A stretch of DNA of 64,000 nucleotides, taken from assembly GCA_034769895.1 (NCBI GenBank), contig CM068373.1, positions 281,633,879-281,697,878 of the forward strand, given 5' to 3'. This stretch comes from Magicicada septendecula (taxonomy: Eukaryota > Arthropoda > Insecta > Hemiptera > Cicadidae). Positions 1-10,518 of this stretch are shown in pieces (positions within the stretch are counted from its first letter, which is position 1; each line of letters starts with the position of its first letter). The notes under the pieces were generated by a model. The model ran no database searches, was not told the DNA's origin, and saw nothing but the letters and a program-made list of their open reading frames with translations. A program made the position numbers and the translations under genes.

Positions 1-700
1 TTTTTTCACGGCCGTTTGCGTGCGGTTGGGAAACGCAGGCGTCAATGAAATTGGTCACACGGACGTGAAAAAAACGCACTGGTTGTCAACTCTGCTACGT
101 TTTTAAGGTGTCCCGCACAAAACGCAACCTGCTGCATGTTTAGTGCGTTTTTAACACGCACGAGGGCGGTTACACTTGTTACTATGGTAATTAATTTTAG
201 TCTCCATGGTGTTGTTGACTTCTTTATAAACAAATATGTAACGTAAGCAATTTTTTTAATAAAGATTTATTTACTACAGATAACCAATGTTTTCTTTAAT
301 CCAAACACGGACGTTTCTGTGCAGTTGCGTTTTAACCTTTATAGCCAAAGCTGTAGAGATGCGCGGCCGAGACGTCCAATGTTGCCGTCCGATTGTAAAC
401 CGCCTGTTTGCGACTACACTTATGTCCGTGCACGTACAAGGAAGAAACACACATGTGACAACTGTGCGGGGTTTTCCAAACTCCACGCGCGTGTACTGCC
501 GAAAAAACGTTCGTGTAACCCAGCACTAAGGCACTGTCTGCGTCAGGTGAAAAATGCAAGCCTAACAACGTTTGGGTTGAGGTAAAGAAGAAGAAGAAAT
601 AATGACAATAACATTAAGCAGTAAACATAAATGCAGACAGCGAGATTGCAAGGAAACAATGACATAAACCGTTAAGGACCAGACAAGTTTATAATTACGA
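1..700. other. Unrecognised non-coding stretch
   Basis: I recognise no gene or element here. Up to about 560 the sequence is richer in CpG than its surroundings, with short motifs recurring on both strands, such as ACGTGAAAAAAACGC near 65. The open frames are short and overlap on both strands, so I do not call them coding. It could be the edge of a DNA transposon whose other end lies outside the window. Confidence 0.3.
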
Positions 701-761
701 GTATTAGTGACTTTTTACAGCGTTCCCGGACATTTTCGCGAATCAAACATCTAGAATGCAT

Positions 762-1132
762 TTGAATTATGAAAGATATCCGGGCTGTTTGGCCGTGGTC
801 CCTGGTTAAAAACAAAACCAAACGTTTCGGCAGCTCCACTGGCTGCCACCATCAGTGGTAAAATTTTCTGCACTTTGGGTGTCTACGTGCAGGCCCACAG
901 TACTGTGGTATAGACTAAAGCACTAGTCTATAGAATTAAAGACTTTAGTCTATACCACAGTACTGTGGGCCTGCACGTAGACACCCAAAGTGCAGAAAAT
1001 TTTACCACTGATGATGGCAGCCAGTGGAGCTGCCGAAACGTTTGGTTTTGTTTTTAACCAGGGACCACGGCCAAACAGCCCGGATATCTTTCATAATTCA
1101 AATGACACCGGCCGTGAAAGCCTAAGGAATAA
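762..1132 (+). mobile_element. Fold-back element FB-A, copy 1, with 12-bp target duplication
   Basis: This is a 371-bp, almost perfect palindrome. The left arm (about 762-925) is the reverse complement of the right arm (about 935-1100), around a short AT-rich loop. A direct repeat TCTAGAATGCAT flanks it at 750-761 and 1133-1144, fitting a target-site duplication. The right end carries an extra tail of about 30 bp, ending GTGAAAGCCTAAGGAAT, that has no partner on the left, so the element has a polarity. A hammerhead-like core lies in the right arm. The duplication length suits target-primed reverse transcription better than cut-and-paste transposition. It has no coding capacity. Copy 2 is at 20505-20837. 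Confidence 0.85.
1004..1046 (+). ncRNA. Hammerhead-ribozyme-like motif in FB-A copy 1
   Basis: The core reads CTGATGA (1008-1014), T, stem II GGCAGC/GCTGCC (1016-1021 with 1029-1034, 7-nt loop), GAAAC (1035-1039), then GTT (1040-1042). Stem I would be ACCA (1004-1007) with TGGT (1043-1046). This matches a minimal type I hammerhead with an almost absent stem III, as described for Penelope-like elements. The predicted cut follows position 1042. Self-cleavage is inferred, not shown. Confidence 0.65.
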
Positions 1133-1284
1133 TCTAGAATGCATATTTCGCGAAAAGTGAATATCCCAAATTTGAAAACCCCAAATTCAATATCCCGAAT
1201 TTATTTTTCCGAAATCCGTATATTCACACATATAAATCCATCATTTTCTATATACATAACTCAAAGTTTCTTGCAGCAATTATT

Positions 1285-1931
1285 TAATATTGTGATATTG
1301 TTCAATATGGTTTCTTATGCAAGTAGGGTATTGCGTTATTGTTGTTTCAATACCTGACGCACGTTTCGCTTAAAAAAATCAGCATCATCAGAGGCTTATA
1401 AGTAAATAAGTAGCAATCAAATAATAACAATTATTCCAATTGTTCAATTAACAAAGTTGTGTTAGTGGTTATAATCACAAATAGAATTAACACTGTTGCA
1501 CACCTCTGTAGAAAAATTATTCCGATTAGCGCTTTCAAGGTTTACAGCTCATCGTAAAATCGGAAAGAAATTAGATGGTTCTCCTCAAAGCAGTCTACTA
1601 CTGGTAGCAAGGATTCTGACAGTTCATCTGTTAAAATTTTTAATGGCACGGATACCGCTTCATTTCTAAGAATTCATACTTACTAAATCGGAAATCATCA
1701 GATGTCCGATCTGATAATGAGCTGTAAAGCTTGAAAGCGCTAATCGGAATAATTTTTCTATAGTGGTATGCAACTGTGTTACTTGTGTTTATTCCGATTG
1801 TTATTTATTTACTTACAAGCCTCTGATGATGCTGTTTTTTTTTTCAGTGAAACGTGTGTAAGGTATTGAAACAACAAAAACGCAATACTCTACTTGCAGA
1901 AGAAACCATGTTGAAAAATAACACAATATTA
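1285..1931 (+). mobile_element. Fold-back element FB-C with a nested palindrome
   Basis: Arms of about 130-140 bp face each other: 1285-1420 is the reverse complement of about 1795-1931 with few differences. The right arm holds CTGATGA (1823-1829), a weak GCTG/CAG stem and GAAACGTG, a decayed hammerhead-like core with no legal cleavage triplet. Between the arms sits a second palindrome (about 1516-1560 against 1710-1760) that encloses a transposase gene fragment. I saw no clear target duplication. Confidence 0.65.
1565..1692 (-). pseudogene. MULE-like transposase fragment carried inside FB-C
   Basis: Translated on the minus strand this gives a degenerate peptide containing LTDELSESLLPVVDCFEEN. 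It aligns with LSDELPESLISIIDYFEEN of the longer MULE-like relic at 2580-3010, and the DNA is clearly related over about 120 bp. Both edges coincide with the arms of the inner palindrome, so the fragment looks captured. It could instead be the deleted core of a MULE whose ends are those arms. Confidence 0.5.
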
Positions 1932-1970
1932 CACATATAAATATATAAGTAAATAAAAATATATTTTTAA

Positions 1971-2488
1971 TTTTTCAGTGAAGGGTTTGTGAGGATCGGT
2001 CAAAAATGTAACACAAATTTTAACTTATTTGTGTCGACGTTTCGACAATGTTTATTGTCATCATTAGGACCTGTGTATGAATACAAAAGAAATGTCAGAC
2101 ACAACAGAATAATTATTTGTGTAAACGTGTTTGTATATGTGAGTGTGTGCGCGTGCGTATGTGAAGGACTCGAGATAGTTTGTTTACATCTACAAATGTT
2201 TTGACAACGAGAAAATTATAATATCATAGAACTTAATTTATACATTATTACAATTTAAATTACTATATTTAATGATATTTCACGTTCACATAATTATACG
2301 ATCACACAAAATAATTGTTTTTTTGCGTCTGACATTTCTTTTGTATTCATACACAGGACCTGATGATGACAATAAACATTGTCGAAACGTAGACACAAAT
2401 AAGTTAAAATTTATGTTACATTTTTGACTGATCCTCACAAACCCTTTACTGAAAAATTCATTGATTGACGGTCACTACGAATTTAAGG
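1971..2488 (+). mobile_element. Fold-back element FB-B, copy 1, with 12-bp target duplication
   Basis: A direct repeat ATATATTTTTAA (1959-1970 and 2489-2500) flanks a 518-bp palindromic element. The left arm (1971-2105) is the reverse complement of about 2325-2455. The right end extends about 30 bp further, to the sequence ATTTAAGGAT, with no match on the left. Copy 2 (38107-38990) has this outer piece on both sides. Copy 1 therefore looks truncated at the 5' end relative to its ribozyme strand, as target-primed retrotransposition would leave it. Both arms carry hammerhead-like cores. Confidence 0.8.
2357..2396 (+). ncRNA. Hammerhead-like motif in FB-B copy 1
   Basis: CTGATGA (2360-2366), T, stem II GACAA/TTGTC (2368-2372 with 2379-2383), GAAAC (2384-2388), then GTA (2389-2391). 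Stem I is poor on this strand. The opposite arm (minus strand, about 2026-2072) reads CTAATGA, the same stem II, GAAACGTC and a 3-bp stem I (GTC/GAC), so it has a changed core base but a better stem I. Confidence 0.5.
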
Positions 2489-2579
2489 ATATATTTTTAA
2501 ACTCACTATCCTTAAAAAGGATATAACTTTTTAAGTTACAATATTGTAAGATAGTGGTCGTAGGTACTCTATAATACAG

Positions 2580-3010
2580 TCTATAGTTTTGTACTTTTCA
2601 TAGTCCATTACGATACGTCGGATTCTTTTTTGCATAGTCAACCACTTCTTTTAGGTCCTGCTTTGAAACTTCTGCAAAGAGTTAATACTTCACAAGAACG
2701 GTTCCAGAATAGTCTTGCTCTTTCTGAAACTCCGTCAGGGCCAAATACAAATCTGGGTGATGCTTACCAATAACGAGTTAAAACCGGTTGTGTCAGCCTT
2801 CACTCATTCTATGCTCAAGCACTTCGTTCTATGAGCACCTCGTAGTGTCGGTTCATAGTGATTCCAAGTTTTTATTGGATCTCGAGGTGGCACCGCCCTT
2901 CTTCTAGCTCTTGCAGTTCGCCCAATGACACAATTCTCCTCAAAGTAGTCGATTATTGATATTAAGGATTCTGGCAGTTCATCTGATAAAATTTCCGTTG
3001 GCATAGATAA
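2580..3010 (-). pseudogene. MULE-like (Mutator-class) transposase C-terminal remnant
   Basis: On the minus strand, about 60 residues are open from 3004 (LSDELPESLISIIDYFEEN, then RRRAVPPRDPIKTWNHYEP). After a stop at about 2804 the reading continues with recognisable pieces such as ALTEFQKEQDYSG and KEVVDYAKKNPTYR towards 2600. This layout, a two-aromatic W.HYEP segment followed by a charged helical tail, resembles the C-terminal part of FLYWCH/MULE-type transposases in insects. Stops and shifts make it a pseudogene. A related fragment lies inside FB-C. The assignment is from memory of the family and moderately sure. Confidence 0.45.
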
Positions 3011-3039
3011 TAATTCATTTCTAAGAATGCATATTACTA

Positions 3040-4020
3040 ATTCAAAGAAACTTGAATTCGGGATATGTTATTCACCAAAATGTGTTCGGGATATTAAATT
3101 TGGCCGGATAAACATTCGATAAAATATCATTAGGTTTTTACGTTTCGAGAAATTCGATTCGGGGAAGTAACCAGGAATGCTTCTACAACCACACTCGCAT
3201 TGAAAAAATAATTCTACTAATTTTTCCAGTTAACCAGAGTACACACAAGATATCAAATGTTATTGAAATCATGTTACATGAAAAATATGAAAATCTAAAA
3301 ACTATTACGTAACAAAGTTTGGAAAATATTACAAAATTCAGAAAGTTTTCTAAATTAAAATAAAATTATTATTCCCATTAAATAACTAGATAATATTGAT
3401 TAAAGACTCATTGGGCACTTGGTAAAACATATTATTAAATATTAAAAAAAAAATGTTTGGTAGTTTCACGATTTATTCTCATACTATGACAATTGTTTCA
3501 ACCTATTAGGCTGTTCTCAAAATCTGCTAAGAACAACCAAATAGAAAGAATGTGTTACAAGGAAAAACATAATATTATTGCATAACATAGAAAAAGGTAA
3601 AAAAATGTATTTGTTGGAAATTTTAGAAATTGAGAAACCAATTAAATATAACAAAAATGTAATAAACAATATAACTGACATGTTTGTATATCCTTTGTTA
3701 AAACTTGTTATTTAGTTTAGATGATTTTAGAATCCGCATTTCTACTATATTTTGTTTTTACATACACTTGACCTTCCCCATACTAGCTCCTCAACACACA
3801 CACACACACACACACACACACCTGTCCATATACACACTCTTAACACATGTTCACCCTCTAACACATAAGCCCCAAGCAATTTTTTTCTTTTAATAGTCGC
3901 TAGTAATTAGGACTCATGTCCCGTTCTCTTAAGTAAGGTGTCATGTTATCATAATTTAAACTATAATCTCTCTTACGTCTAATTACCAAATTGTATTATT
4001 TTTAATTTATAATATATTGA
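3040..4020. other. AT-rich stretch with no gene seen
   Basis: The start (about 3055-3110) repeats the motif CGGGATAT, which also appears near 1160-1200 around FB-C, so the two may be ends of one older transposon. The rest is simple AT-rich DNA with a (CA)n run at 3794-3821. No coding signal seen. Confidence 0.35.
3794..3821. repeat. (CA)n microsatellite
   Basis: About 14 uninterrupted CA units. The short open frame across it is low-complexity and not a gene. Confidence 0.9.
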
Positions 4021-5370
4021 ACACACACATACTATTCAAAATGGAAACTGAAATTGCTTTGAGTTTTGCCGACCGAAAGAAGTTCTGTTTTTAGAATTGC
4101 GTAGGAGAGGCGAACCCAATCAGTTGGCCAGTGAAATGGCGTCTACGTAAGTCCTATACATGACGGGTTACAGTGTTGTGGGATTTCGTCAGATAATTGG
4201 GTTTTGTTTTACAATAATTGAATTTAAGCTTACAGAACAGAACGTGTGAACAGAAATGTAATCTTGTTTGCTCCCCAAAGAGCTTTCTCCTTTTAGTTTA
4301 GATTATACGGATTGTGTCGTCTTGCGTCCCTTTGTTTGTTTTCATATGTCGCTGTTAATTAAAGCAAACGAAAATCTGTATGTTTTGTTCCTAACGAATT
4401 TTGTGTATTTCAGATTTAGATAGAAATACAGATTTAGATTTTGCTGTTCAAAGGTCAGAGTTATGTTGTAAATAACAATTCGTCGGCACCGCAGCCCATC
4501 TGTCCTCCGCCACTCATATTCTGAGGTCCTACTCGAGACTGTTCAACCACCTTTTCTTTGGCCTTCCTTTTGGTATTTTTCTACCTGGTCTGACCTGGAA
4601 TATGCTTTCAGATTAGTAGCCACCTATCGGAAAATTTTAATTACCTTCAATACCTAACCTCGCCTTGGAACAAAGACATTGTTCAAATAATTGTTCTCTG
4701 TAATTAAATGTCATTGTCTATAGCAATTCACTGTAACGGTATTGTGAGGAACTGCGCCGGAGGCAAGGAAGCGGAAATCCTTCTGTACACACATAGTACT
4801 ACGCATCACGGCTGAATCTGCGCAGCTGAACAGGTTAAGCAAACAAAGTTAGCTAACATTGCCGAAAGTGATGTGGTTATCTTGCCGGAAGCCTTGGTTC
4901 TGTATCCACTTGTTGCGCTTCTCTCGTATTGGGTTGTGTACGTTTCAAAATACTAAACAGCAGACCGAAATCACCGCTAAATTTGTTTAATTCGTCAAAA
5001 TATTAGTAGAAACATAAGTATGTTTAGTGTTAAATGCATGTGTATTGTTTGGTCTGCCTCAATGGGATGGTTTGCAAAGGCGAATTTGATAGTTTTTTAA
5101 TCTAAAATAATTGTGTTGTGCATCATAATAATATAGGCCTACACTTTCACACATTATGGACAACAAAATCCAAGAATATAGGCATAGTTTTGTTACTTTC
5201 ACTTCTGAGGACGGTAATAATAATTGATATAAAGTATAAATCAGTGGTACTTGATACTAGGTGGCGTTGAATGACAATGGTTGATATAGAACCAAAAATA
5301 AAACAACAGATTAACTGTGCGGACACATTGGCTAAATTTGAAGTCAACATTGGCCCCCGTACAACGAAGC
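4020..5370. other. Unrecognised intergenic stretch
   Basis: No repeat family or gene is recognised. A moderately GC-rich patch lies near 4490-4560 and another near 4740-4930. The open frame on the minus strand at 5147-5437 has no motif I know and no codon bias that would support it. Confidence 0.3.
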
Positions 5371-5384
5371 AATTATCTAAACTA

Positions 5385-5570
5385 TATGCCGGAAGGACGG
5401 AGAAGTGTGGGACTTTGCCTGCTTGAGACCAAAGCAAATCAGTCTAAGACGATTTACTCTGATCTCTTGGAAAATAAAAGCACCTATGGTTCTGAAACGT
5501 GGGATGTAAATGCAAGGCGCTCCCGAAGGCTTCAACCAATAAAACTGAATTTCTAGACGTGTTGTGGAGT
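5385..5570 (+). pseudogene. Possible short LINE fragment
   Basis: The translation contains YGSETWDVNARRSRRLQ, which resembles the segment after the reverse transcriptase in insect LINEs (usually YGSETWTL, then an RRLQ-type helix). Just upstream, DNA near 5390-5440 resembles the LINE-A 3' end (GTGTGGGAC, then TTTGCCTGCTTGAGACC). It is short and mixed, so the call is weak. Confidence 0.3.
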
Positions 5571-5884
5571 GTCCAGAGTCATTTGCATTAGAAATAAAAC
5601 AAAAAGCCTTACAAACATTGCCTCAAAAAGGTGTTAAGCTGGGTTCCAGCTAGATAACATAAACGGGGTAGACTTAGTAAATCGCCGAAGGAGGACGAGA
5701 AGATGAGATACAGAAAGGAGGATTGCAACGTTGATTAGGAAAACAAAAACCTCTGGTGTGGATAACACAAGAGTATATGGGTGGATAAATGTACAAAGCG
5801 ATCTTGGTGTATTTTCTGGAACTCATGATAATGATGAACAACAGAAAACAATAAAACGGATTCAATTAAAAGTTTACAATGTTT

Positions 5885-6680
5885 AAGCTCATCCGTTAGG
5901 CAGTGTGCCAGTAAAGACAGAATTTTAAATAAAACATTTATTAATTAAATTAAACAAGAAGAATCTGGTGCACAACCAGTGGGTAAATTACAGGTATGTA
6001 AGGAAAAGTTAAACTGATGTCATAGTCTCTCACGGACGGCGTTAACTCTCACTTATTGCCCGACCATTGGGCCGTGTTCTAATGATGTATGTTGTCAGAA
6101 TACTGTGGAAACTAGTGAACACCGTACCAGTTATCTTTTAAAACGTTGGACTGAAGATGACCTCCAATGGGGAGAGGCCGAAAATTTTATTTCAATCGAC
6201 AGCATTAGAGGACGGTCTGAGGGCAACAGCTATCGCCCGGCAATGAGGGTAAACGTCAACATAAATGTTAATTTCTCGACCTGGAAGAATGGCCAGGGAT
6301 GAATTGCACAGCTGGCTACGAACTACGATTAGATGTATCGAGATTGTAATATACCGGTAGTTCATCTCTGTAAACAGTGTATAAAATATCTGTAAATGCG
6401 CGTCATTTAAAGCAGTGCGCTAGAAAAAGACAGAATTTTAAATTAACCATGTATTATTTAAATTAAATAAGAAAAATCTGGTACACAACCATTAGGAAAT
6501 TTGCAGTCATGTAAGACATTTATGAATGCTTATGCTGCAAGAATGACCCGGGTAGAATTGCAAAGCTGACTACTAACTACCGATCGGAACTATCGAGGAG
6601 CGTTGGTCGGCCAAGGAAGAGATGGAGTGACGGCATGTGGGACCTTTGTTATAGAACAGGACAGAGTCCTAACATGGACG

Positions 6681-6690
<10 letters not shown>
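5885..6690 (+). pseudogene. Duplicated LINE 3' end leading into a microsatellite
   Basis: A segment near 5893-6000 repeats at 6410-6520 (shared AGACAGAATTTTAAAT, CTGGTRCACAACCA). A second shared block follows at 6278-6343 and 6535-6600 (GAATGNCC, TGAATTGCA, TAACTAC). The downstream copy continues into a frame reading WSDGMWDLCYRTGQSPNMD, typical of a LINE C-terminus, and runs straight into (GAA)n at 6684. The upstream copy is interrupted at about 6010-6275 by a decayed fold-back element. Confidence 0.5.
6030..6275 (+). mobile_element. Decayed hammerhead-type fold-back element
   Basis: It contains the family marker ATTGGGCCGTGTTC on the left and, at 6151-6184, CTGAAGA, T, GACCTCC, a short loop, GGAGAGGCC and GAAAA. 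This is the usual layout with a mutated GAAAC box. The arms are poorly preserved. It lies inside the upstream copy of the duplicated LINE end. Confidence 0.4.
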
Positions 6691-6872
<182 letters not shown>

Positions 6873-7099
6873 AGAAAAAGATGACAAGTAACTGTGGTAA
6901 GCGCTAAACAATGTAGTTTGTTCATCTATTTATTTGTATTGTTTATGGGTTTGAAGCTGACGTGAAGTAAAACTCCATACAGACAATATTCCGCTCTCAT
7001 AATCTCATAATTATATCTTATTACAATAACTATAAAATAACAATAAATTAATATTAAATTAACTATCAATAGTATTACGCGAGCTTATTAACTATCTTT

Positions 7100-7650
7100 C
7101 TTCTTCTTCAGTAGCGAGACAACCCAATGCTGAGTCAAGGCCTCCTTTAACAGGTTCCACCAGTTGTCCTGGTCAAGTGCAGACAACTGACTGGCTGAGA
7201 AACTGTTAGGTTTCTGCACATAAAATAGTTTCACAGATGGGATATGTGAATTCTCCGATCCAACCCCGAAACTGGAGGACCAGGAACTTTGATTTCGGGG
7301 TGCTCTTCCCTCAGCTGACGAGCTCTCTCTGCTCGGTCGCAGTAGGCTAATTGACTCAGCCCATGTGTACAGGTATTATAGCCTCCTCCGACCTCACACT
7401 AGGTGCACACCCTGCTGCCGATGTGCACCATCCTGCTAGGCCAGGACCCAGGGCAGAACTCCCATCTCTCGTTTCTTACCGATCCAATCCGCCAAATGGA
7501 TTGGTTACCACAACCTTGGAGTGCATTGCTCGCCGTAACAGGGTCCACCGACGTGTAGGTGCGAGTGGAGGTGGGGTAGAGAGTCATTTCTTGGGTTGGG
7601 CATTTCTCTTCTATGAAAGCCTATGTTCGCGTCACATCCCTTTGGACCCC
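7100..7650 (-). mobile_element. LINE-D copy, 5'-truncated, with 13-bp target duplication
   Basis: ATTAACTATCTTT occurs at 7087-7099 and 7651-7663, flanking 551 bp. On the minus strand the end near 7100-7190 encodes SALDQDNWWNLLKEALTQ and then HWVVSLLKKK, running straight into the (GAA) tail. The same ending is seen at 36285-36590 (AELDRDNGLGLLNEALTQ). The upstream part (7200-7650) is GC-richer and matches nothing I know. This is a reliable non-LTR insertion. Confidence 0.7.
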
Positions 7651-7663
7651 ATTAACTATCTTT

Positions 7664-8420
7664 ATTAACTATTATTTTATAATTTATTAAAATTATTATT
7701 ACTAACTTTATTAACTATCAGTATTTTACGCAAAATTTAAACTCTTATTGTTTGTATTAAGTTTGATTTATTTTAGTGTTATACGTGAAGCAGCAAATAG
7801 ACTTGTTTTACATTCGGGAAAACCATCATTACATCTTTTTTCTGTGTATGCGTGTGCATGTGTGTGTATACATTTACAGGTGTAGATTCCTATACGTACC
7901 CAGCAATACATGATGTACCTCACAGGCTTATTGTAAGGTATTTTTGGTGATTATAAAAGTCATATGAAATGAATGTTAGCAAACGGCGATGCACAATAAC
8001 ATGTGGCGTGGAAATATATACGACTTTTGAAAACAATGTGAAATCATGTTATTGAAAGCAAATGTGACCCCTTCTCTGTTAGGCAATAGAAGGTGTATTT
8101 TGTAAAACGGACGGTTGGTTATGAGTTTAATGGATCGGGGAATGCTGCGAACACAACAGACTGAGCGCCGCTATCTGTTACTGTTATTGTCGTGTTGAAA
8201 AATCTCTTATCGTATAGCATGCTATAACCCCAATGTTATTGTAGCTGCAAATATGTCTCAATATACTGGCAGCGGTTAGGTTGTTACAAACACTTTTGTT
8301 TCTGGAATCTGTTTGTTCATAAACAGCAGAATGTGTCGTTTCTTTTATGTCCTTACGTAGAAAGTTATTGTAGAATACAAAATTGCAACCAAAAATTAAA
8401 TAATTAGTAATTTTGTATGA
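7664..8420. other. AT-rich stretch with no gene seen
   Basis: No recognisable repeat or coding signal. It contains a short TGTGTG run near 7850. Confidence 0.4.
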
Positions 8421-8433
8421 AAGAAACTGATTA

Positions 8434-8715
8434 ATCTCCGGGTTATTGGGCCGTAGTCCACTCCTGTTGTTACTAACAGACGTTTCGGCCCTCTGGAAGA
8501 ACTACATTACTGCACTTTCTTTTGCCACAGTACTGTGGTTAACTGGCAAAGACGTGTCAGTTAGCGAATCGTTTGCATACTGAAGATGGTTTCCAGAGGA
8601 GAAGCCGAAACGTCTGTTAATAACAACAGGAGTGTACCACGGCCCAATAACCCGGAGATTAATCAGTTTCTATTCAATACAAATGACGCCTGCCGTGAAA
8701 GTTTTGGGTACAGAA
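8434..8715 (+). mobile_element. Fold-back hammerhead-type element
   Basis: The left arm starts CTGATTAATCTCCGGGTTAT and the right arm ends with its reverse complement near 8670. The arms carry GGGCCGTAGTCC and GTACCACGGCCC. The one-sided tail is GACGCCTGCCGTGAAAG (8691-8707). The inner part includes CCACAGTACTGTGG, a 14-nt palindrome also found in FB-A and in the 53-kb and 57-kb copies. Flanking AATTAGTAATTTT and AATTATTAATTTT may be an imperfect target duplication. Confidence 0.7.
8577..8617 (+). ncRNA. Hammerhead-like motif
   Basis: CTGAAGA (8580-8586), T, stem II GGTTTC with GAAGCC (8588-8593 with 8601-8606, one GU pair), GAAAC (8607-8611), then GTC (8612-8614). Stem I ATA (8577-8579) pairs with TGT (8615-8617) through one GU pair. 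Predicted cleavage after 8614. Confidence 0.55.
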
Positions 8716-8809
8716 TTATTAATTTTACTAGTTTTCTGAATACACCTTACGTGTAATCAGATTTAAGATATAGTCGGATTTTCTACGTGAAATGGTATGT
8801 TTTTATCAG

Positions 8810-9300
8810 AAGGGTTAGGTCGGACAACAGCCACCATTTTTGATCCGTCCGGCTAGTCATTATTTGAGGCAATTTACTAGTGAATATATCCCCTGGATAT
8901 GTTACTAGCATATCGGAGGTTAAGACGTATTGTGGGGCTGCCACCTTCAGGCTTAACGTCCAGCCCGATTTTCTGTCCTGGTGTTCTCCCATAAACTGGC
9001 TGTCTTACTAGAAAGGATCTTTAATGTGGTGGTTTCTCCTTGCCTCCCACATCCTACATCGTTGGCCAATGGAACGCCATCCGCCTTTGGGGGCAATTTC
9101 TCACCTCAAGGGCAAGAGGGTGCCTTAACCTCTACTTGACAATTACAAGTAGAGGAGGCAGAGCTTATACCGGCTGTGTAGAGGTTAAGGCACCTCTACT
9201 TGACAATTACAAGTAGAGGAGGCAGAGCTTATACCGGCTGTCACTCGGTTTTTAGAGGCGCGTTAGCCACCTGTAGGTGTTGCCCATCCCCCACTACTTG
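8810..9300. repeat. Unassigned repeat with a 49-bp duplication
   Basis: A GC-richer block I cannot assign. Its notable part is a 49-bp direct repeat (9129-9177 and 9193-9241). The 15-bp spacer contributes to an inverted copy (9178-9193) of the sequence at 9120-9135. Each 49-mer starts with a hairpin, CCTCTACTTG against CAAGTAGAGG. Confidence 0.5.
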
Positions 9301-9373
9301 GAGGTGCGGCTGGATATTTTTCTTCATCAAGGAATGAGACCATAAGGCATTACTCATTCTCTCCAGTATTTTA

Positions 9374-9597
9374 GGAGGATAGGAGTATCAGCATACTCGA
9401 CAATATTGCCCAATATCGGCTGAATTGTTGGGAACATCTTTGCCGAGTGGATGACTGTCGCATCCCCAACCAACTATGGAACTATAAGCCGAGGGGACGC
9501 AGAGGTGTGGGACGTCCGTGGAAGCGCTGGAGTGACCAGCTCTATCCTTCCCTGCTTGAGACCGGAACAAACCACCTTTGAAGATAATGATGAACAA
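9374..9597 (+). pseudogene. LINE-A 3'-end fragment
   Basis: About 220 bp of the family that recurs through the window. The translation reads NIAQYRLNCWEHLCR, then DDCRIPNQLWNYKPRGRRG, the C-terminal region after the reverse transcriptase, and ends in ETGTNHL before a GAT-rich tail. It is strongly 5'-truncated. No target duplication identified. Confidence 0.7.
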
Positions 9598-9840
9598 CCA
9601 CCTTAATAATATATTACACAACGTCAATCTAGACTCTAGTTAGCTTGGTTATGCTTGCATGTTTTTGTCCAGAGGACTTAAAAGAGGTAAGCAGCTGTTC
9701 TTTTTTATACCGTTTTTATAGGTGTATTTAACTTTGTAGGAACTGATGGTCTATTTAATTTTCTGAAGGTTCACGCTTGTTAGTGAGAGACTCTCGGGTA
9801 GATTGAAGTGTTTATTCACTGTATCCTACTTCTTTAACTT

Positions 9841-9886
9841 ACACCTGAAGACGAGCACAGATTGTTTAGTGGTTGAAACGTTGCGG
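9841..9886 (+). ncRNA. Weak hammerhead-like motif
   Basis: CTGAAGA (9845-9851), C, a long imperfect stem II (GAGCAC with GTGGTT), GAAAC (9875-9879), then GTT. Stem I is not convincing. The flanking region (9650-10000) is otherwise unrecognised; it may be one arm of a degraded element. Confidence 0.3.
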
Positions 9887-10159
9887 GATAAATTCTAAAG
9901 GCAATAATTGTGCGACGTAACACTTCTGGTCAGTTTTTAATCTGACATTCTTTCTAAGCGTTTTTTACACCGTTGTTTACAATACTTTAGTCTTTCCTTT
10001 AAGTTAGAACTCTTAATCTTCTTATATATGACCTCATTATTTATACGGTCAAGCAATGTTGGCAGTATAAACATATGTGTTCAAAGTGAAGATACATATC
10101 GGGTGATCTAAATTGATAAGGATTTGCAAAAAAAAGGTTTCATTAACATATCTTTGGAA

Positions 10160-10504
10160 GGAAAAATAATGGAAAATAAACTTATTTGAATATTTAGGAA
10201 GCACGGTGCCATGGAGTGGAATCTGTACGGAAGAAATTAGGAGTAGTATATCTATGGATAAGAAGGCTTTTGAAAAAGTAAGGATGACAACATTGAAAAG
10301 ATCTTGTTGAAAAGCTTGACAAGGATTCACAACAAGAAGGATTCAGATTTTTATGAAAAAAAACAGTGATTAGCTAAACGTTTTACTTGTAGTGTGGGTT
10401 TTTATGGCAGTGAAACACGGACCATCAAAAACTAAGTAGAATGGTACACAAAGAGCTTCAAATTTTTGTTGTGGCAAAGAATAATTAAGGTAAAATGGGC
10501 TGAT
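10160..10504 (+). pseudogene. LINE-J fragment, 5' part (interrupted)
   Basis: The reading includes FEYLGSTVPWSGICTEEIR, then KKAFEKVRMTTLKR and a SETWT-like block near 10410, with several frameshifts. This is the linker between the reverse transcriptase palm/thumb and the C-terminus in insect LINEs. It is split by a LINE-A insertion at 10519 and resumes at 11379, where NEILTSTVKERQLVKVIRKR-like text and GRTLHRNSLQ follow. Confidence 0.6.
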
Positions 10505-10518
10505 ATAGTGGGAAACGA

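Noticed and set aside
287-585. Overlapping plus- and minus-strand open frames near the left edge
   Set aside because: Three frames are open over the same DNA, which reflects composition. No motif, and no splice or start context that favours one.
762-1132. FB-A as an ordinary DNA-transposon MITE
   Set aside because: The arms are inverted, but a 12-13 bp variable duplication, the one-sided tail and the ribozyme-like core fit retro-mobility better. A MITE origin is not fully excluded.
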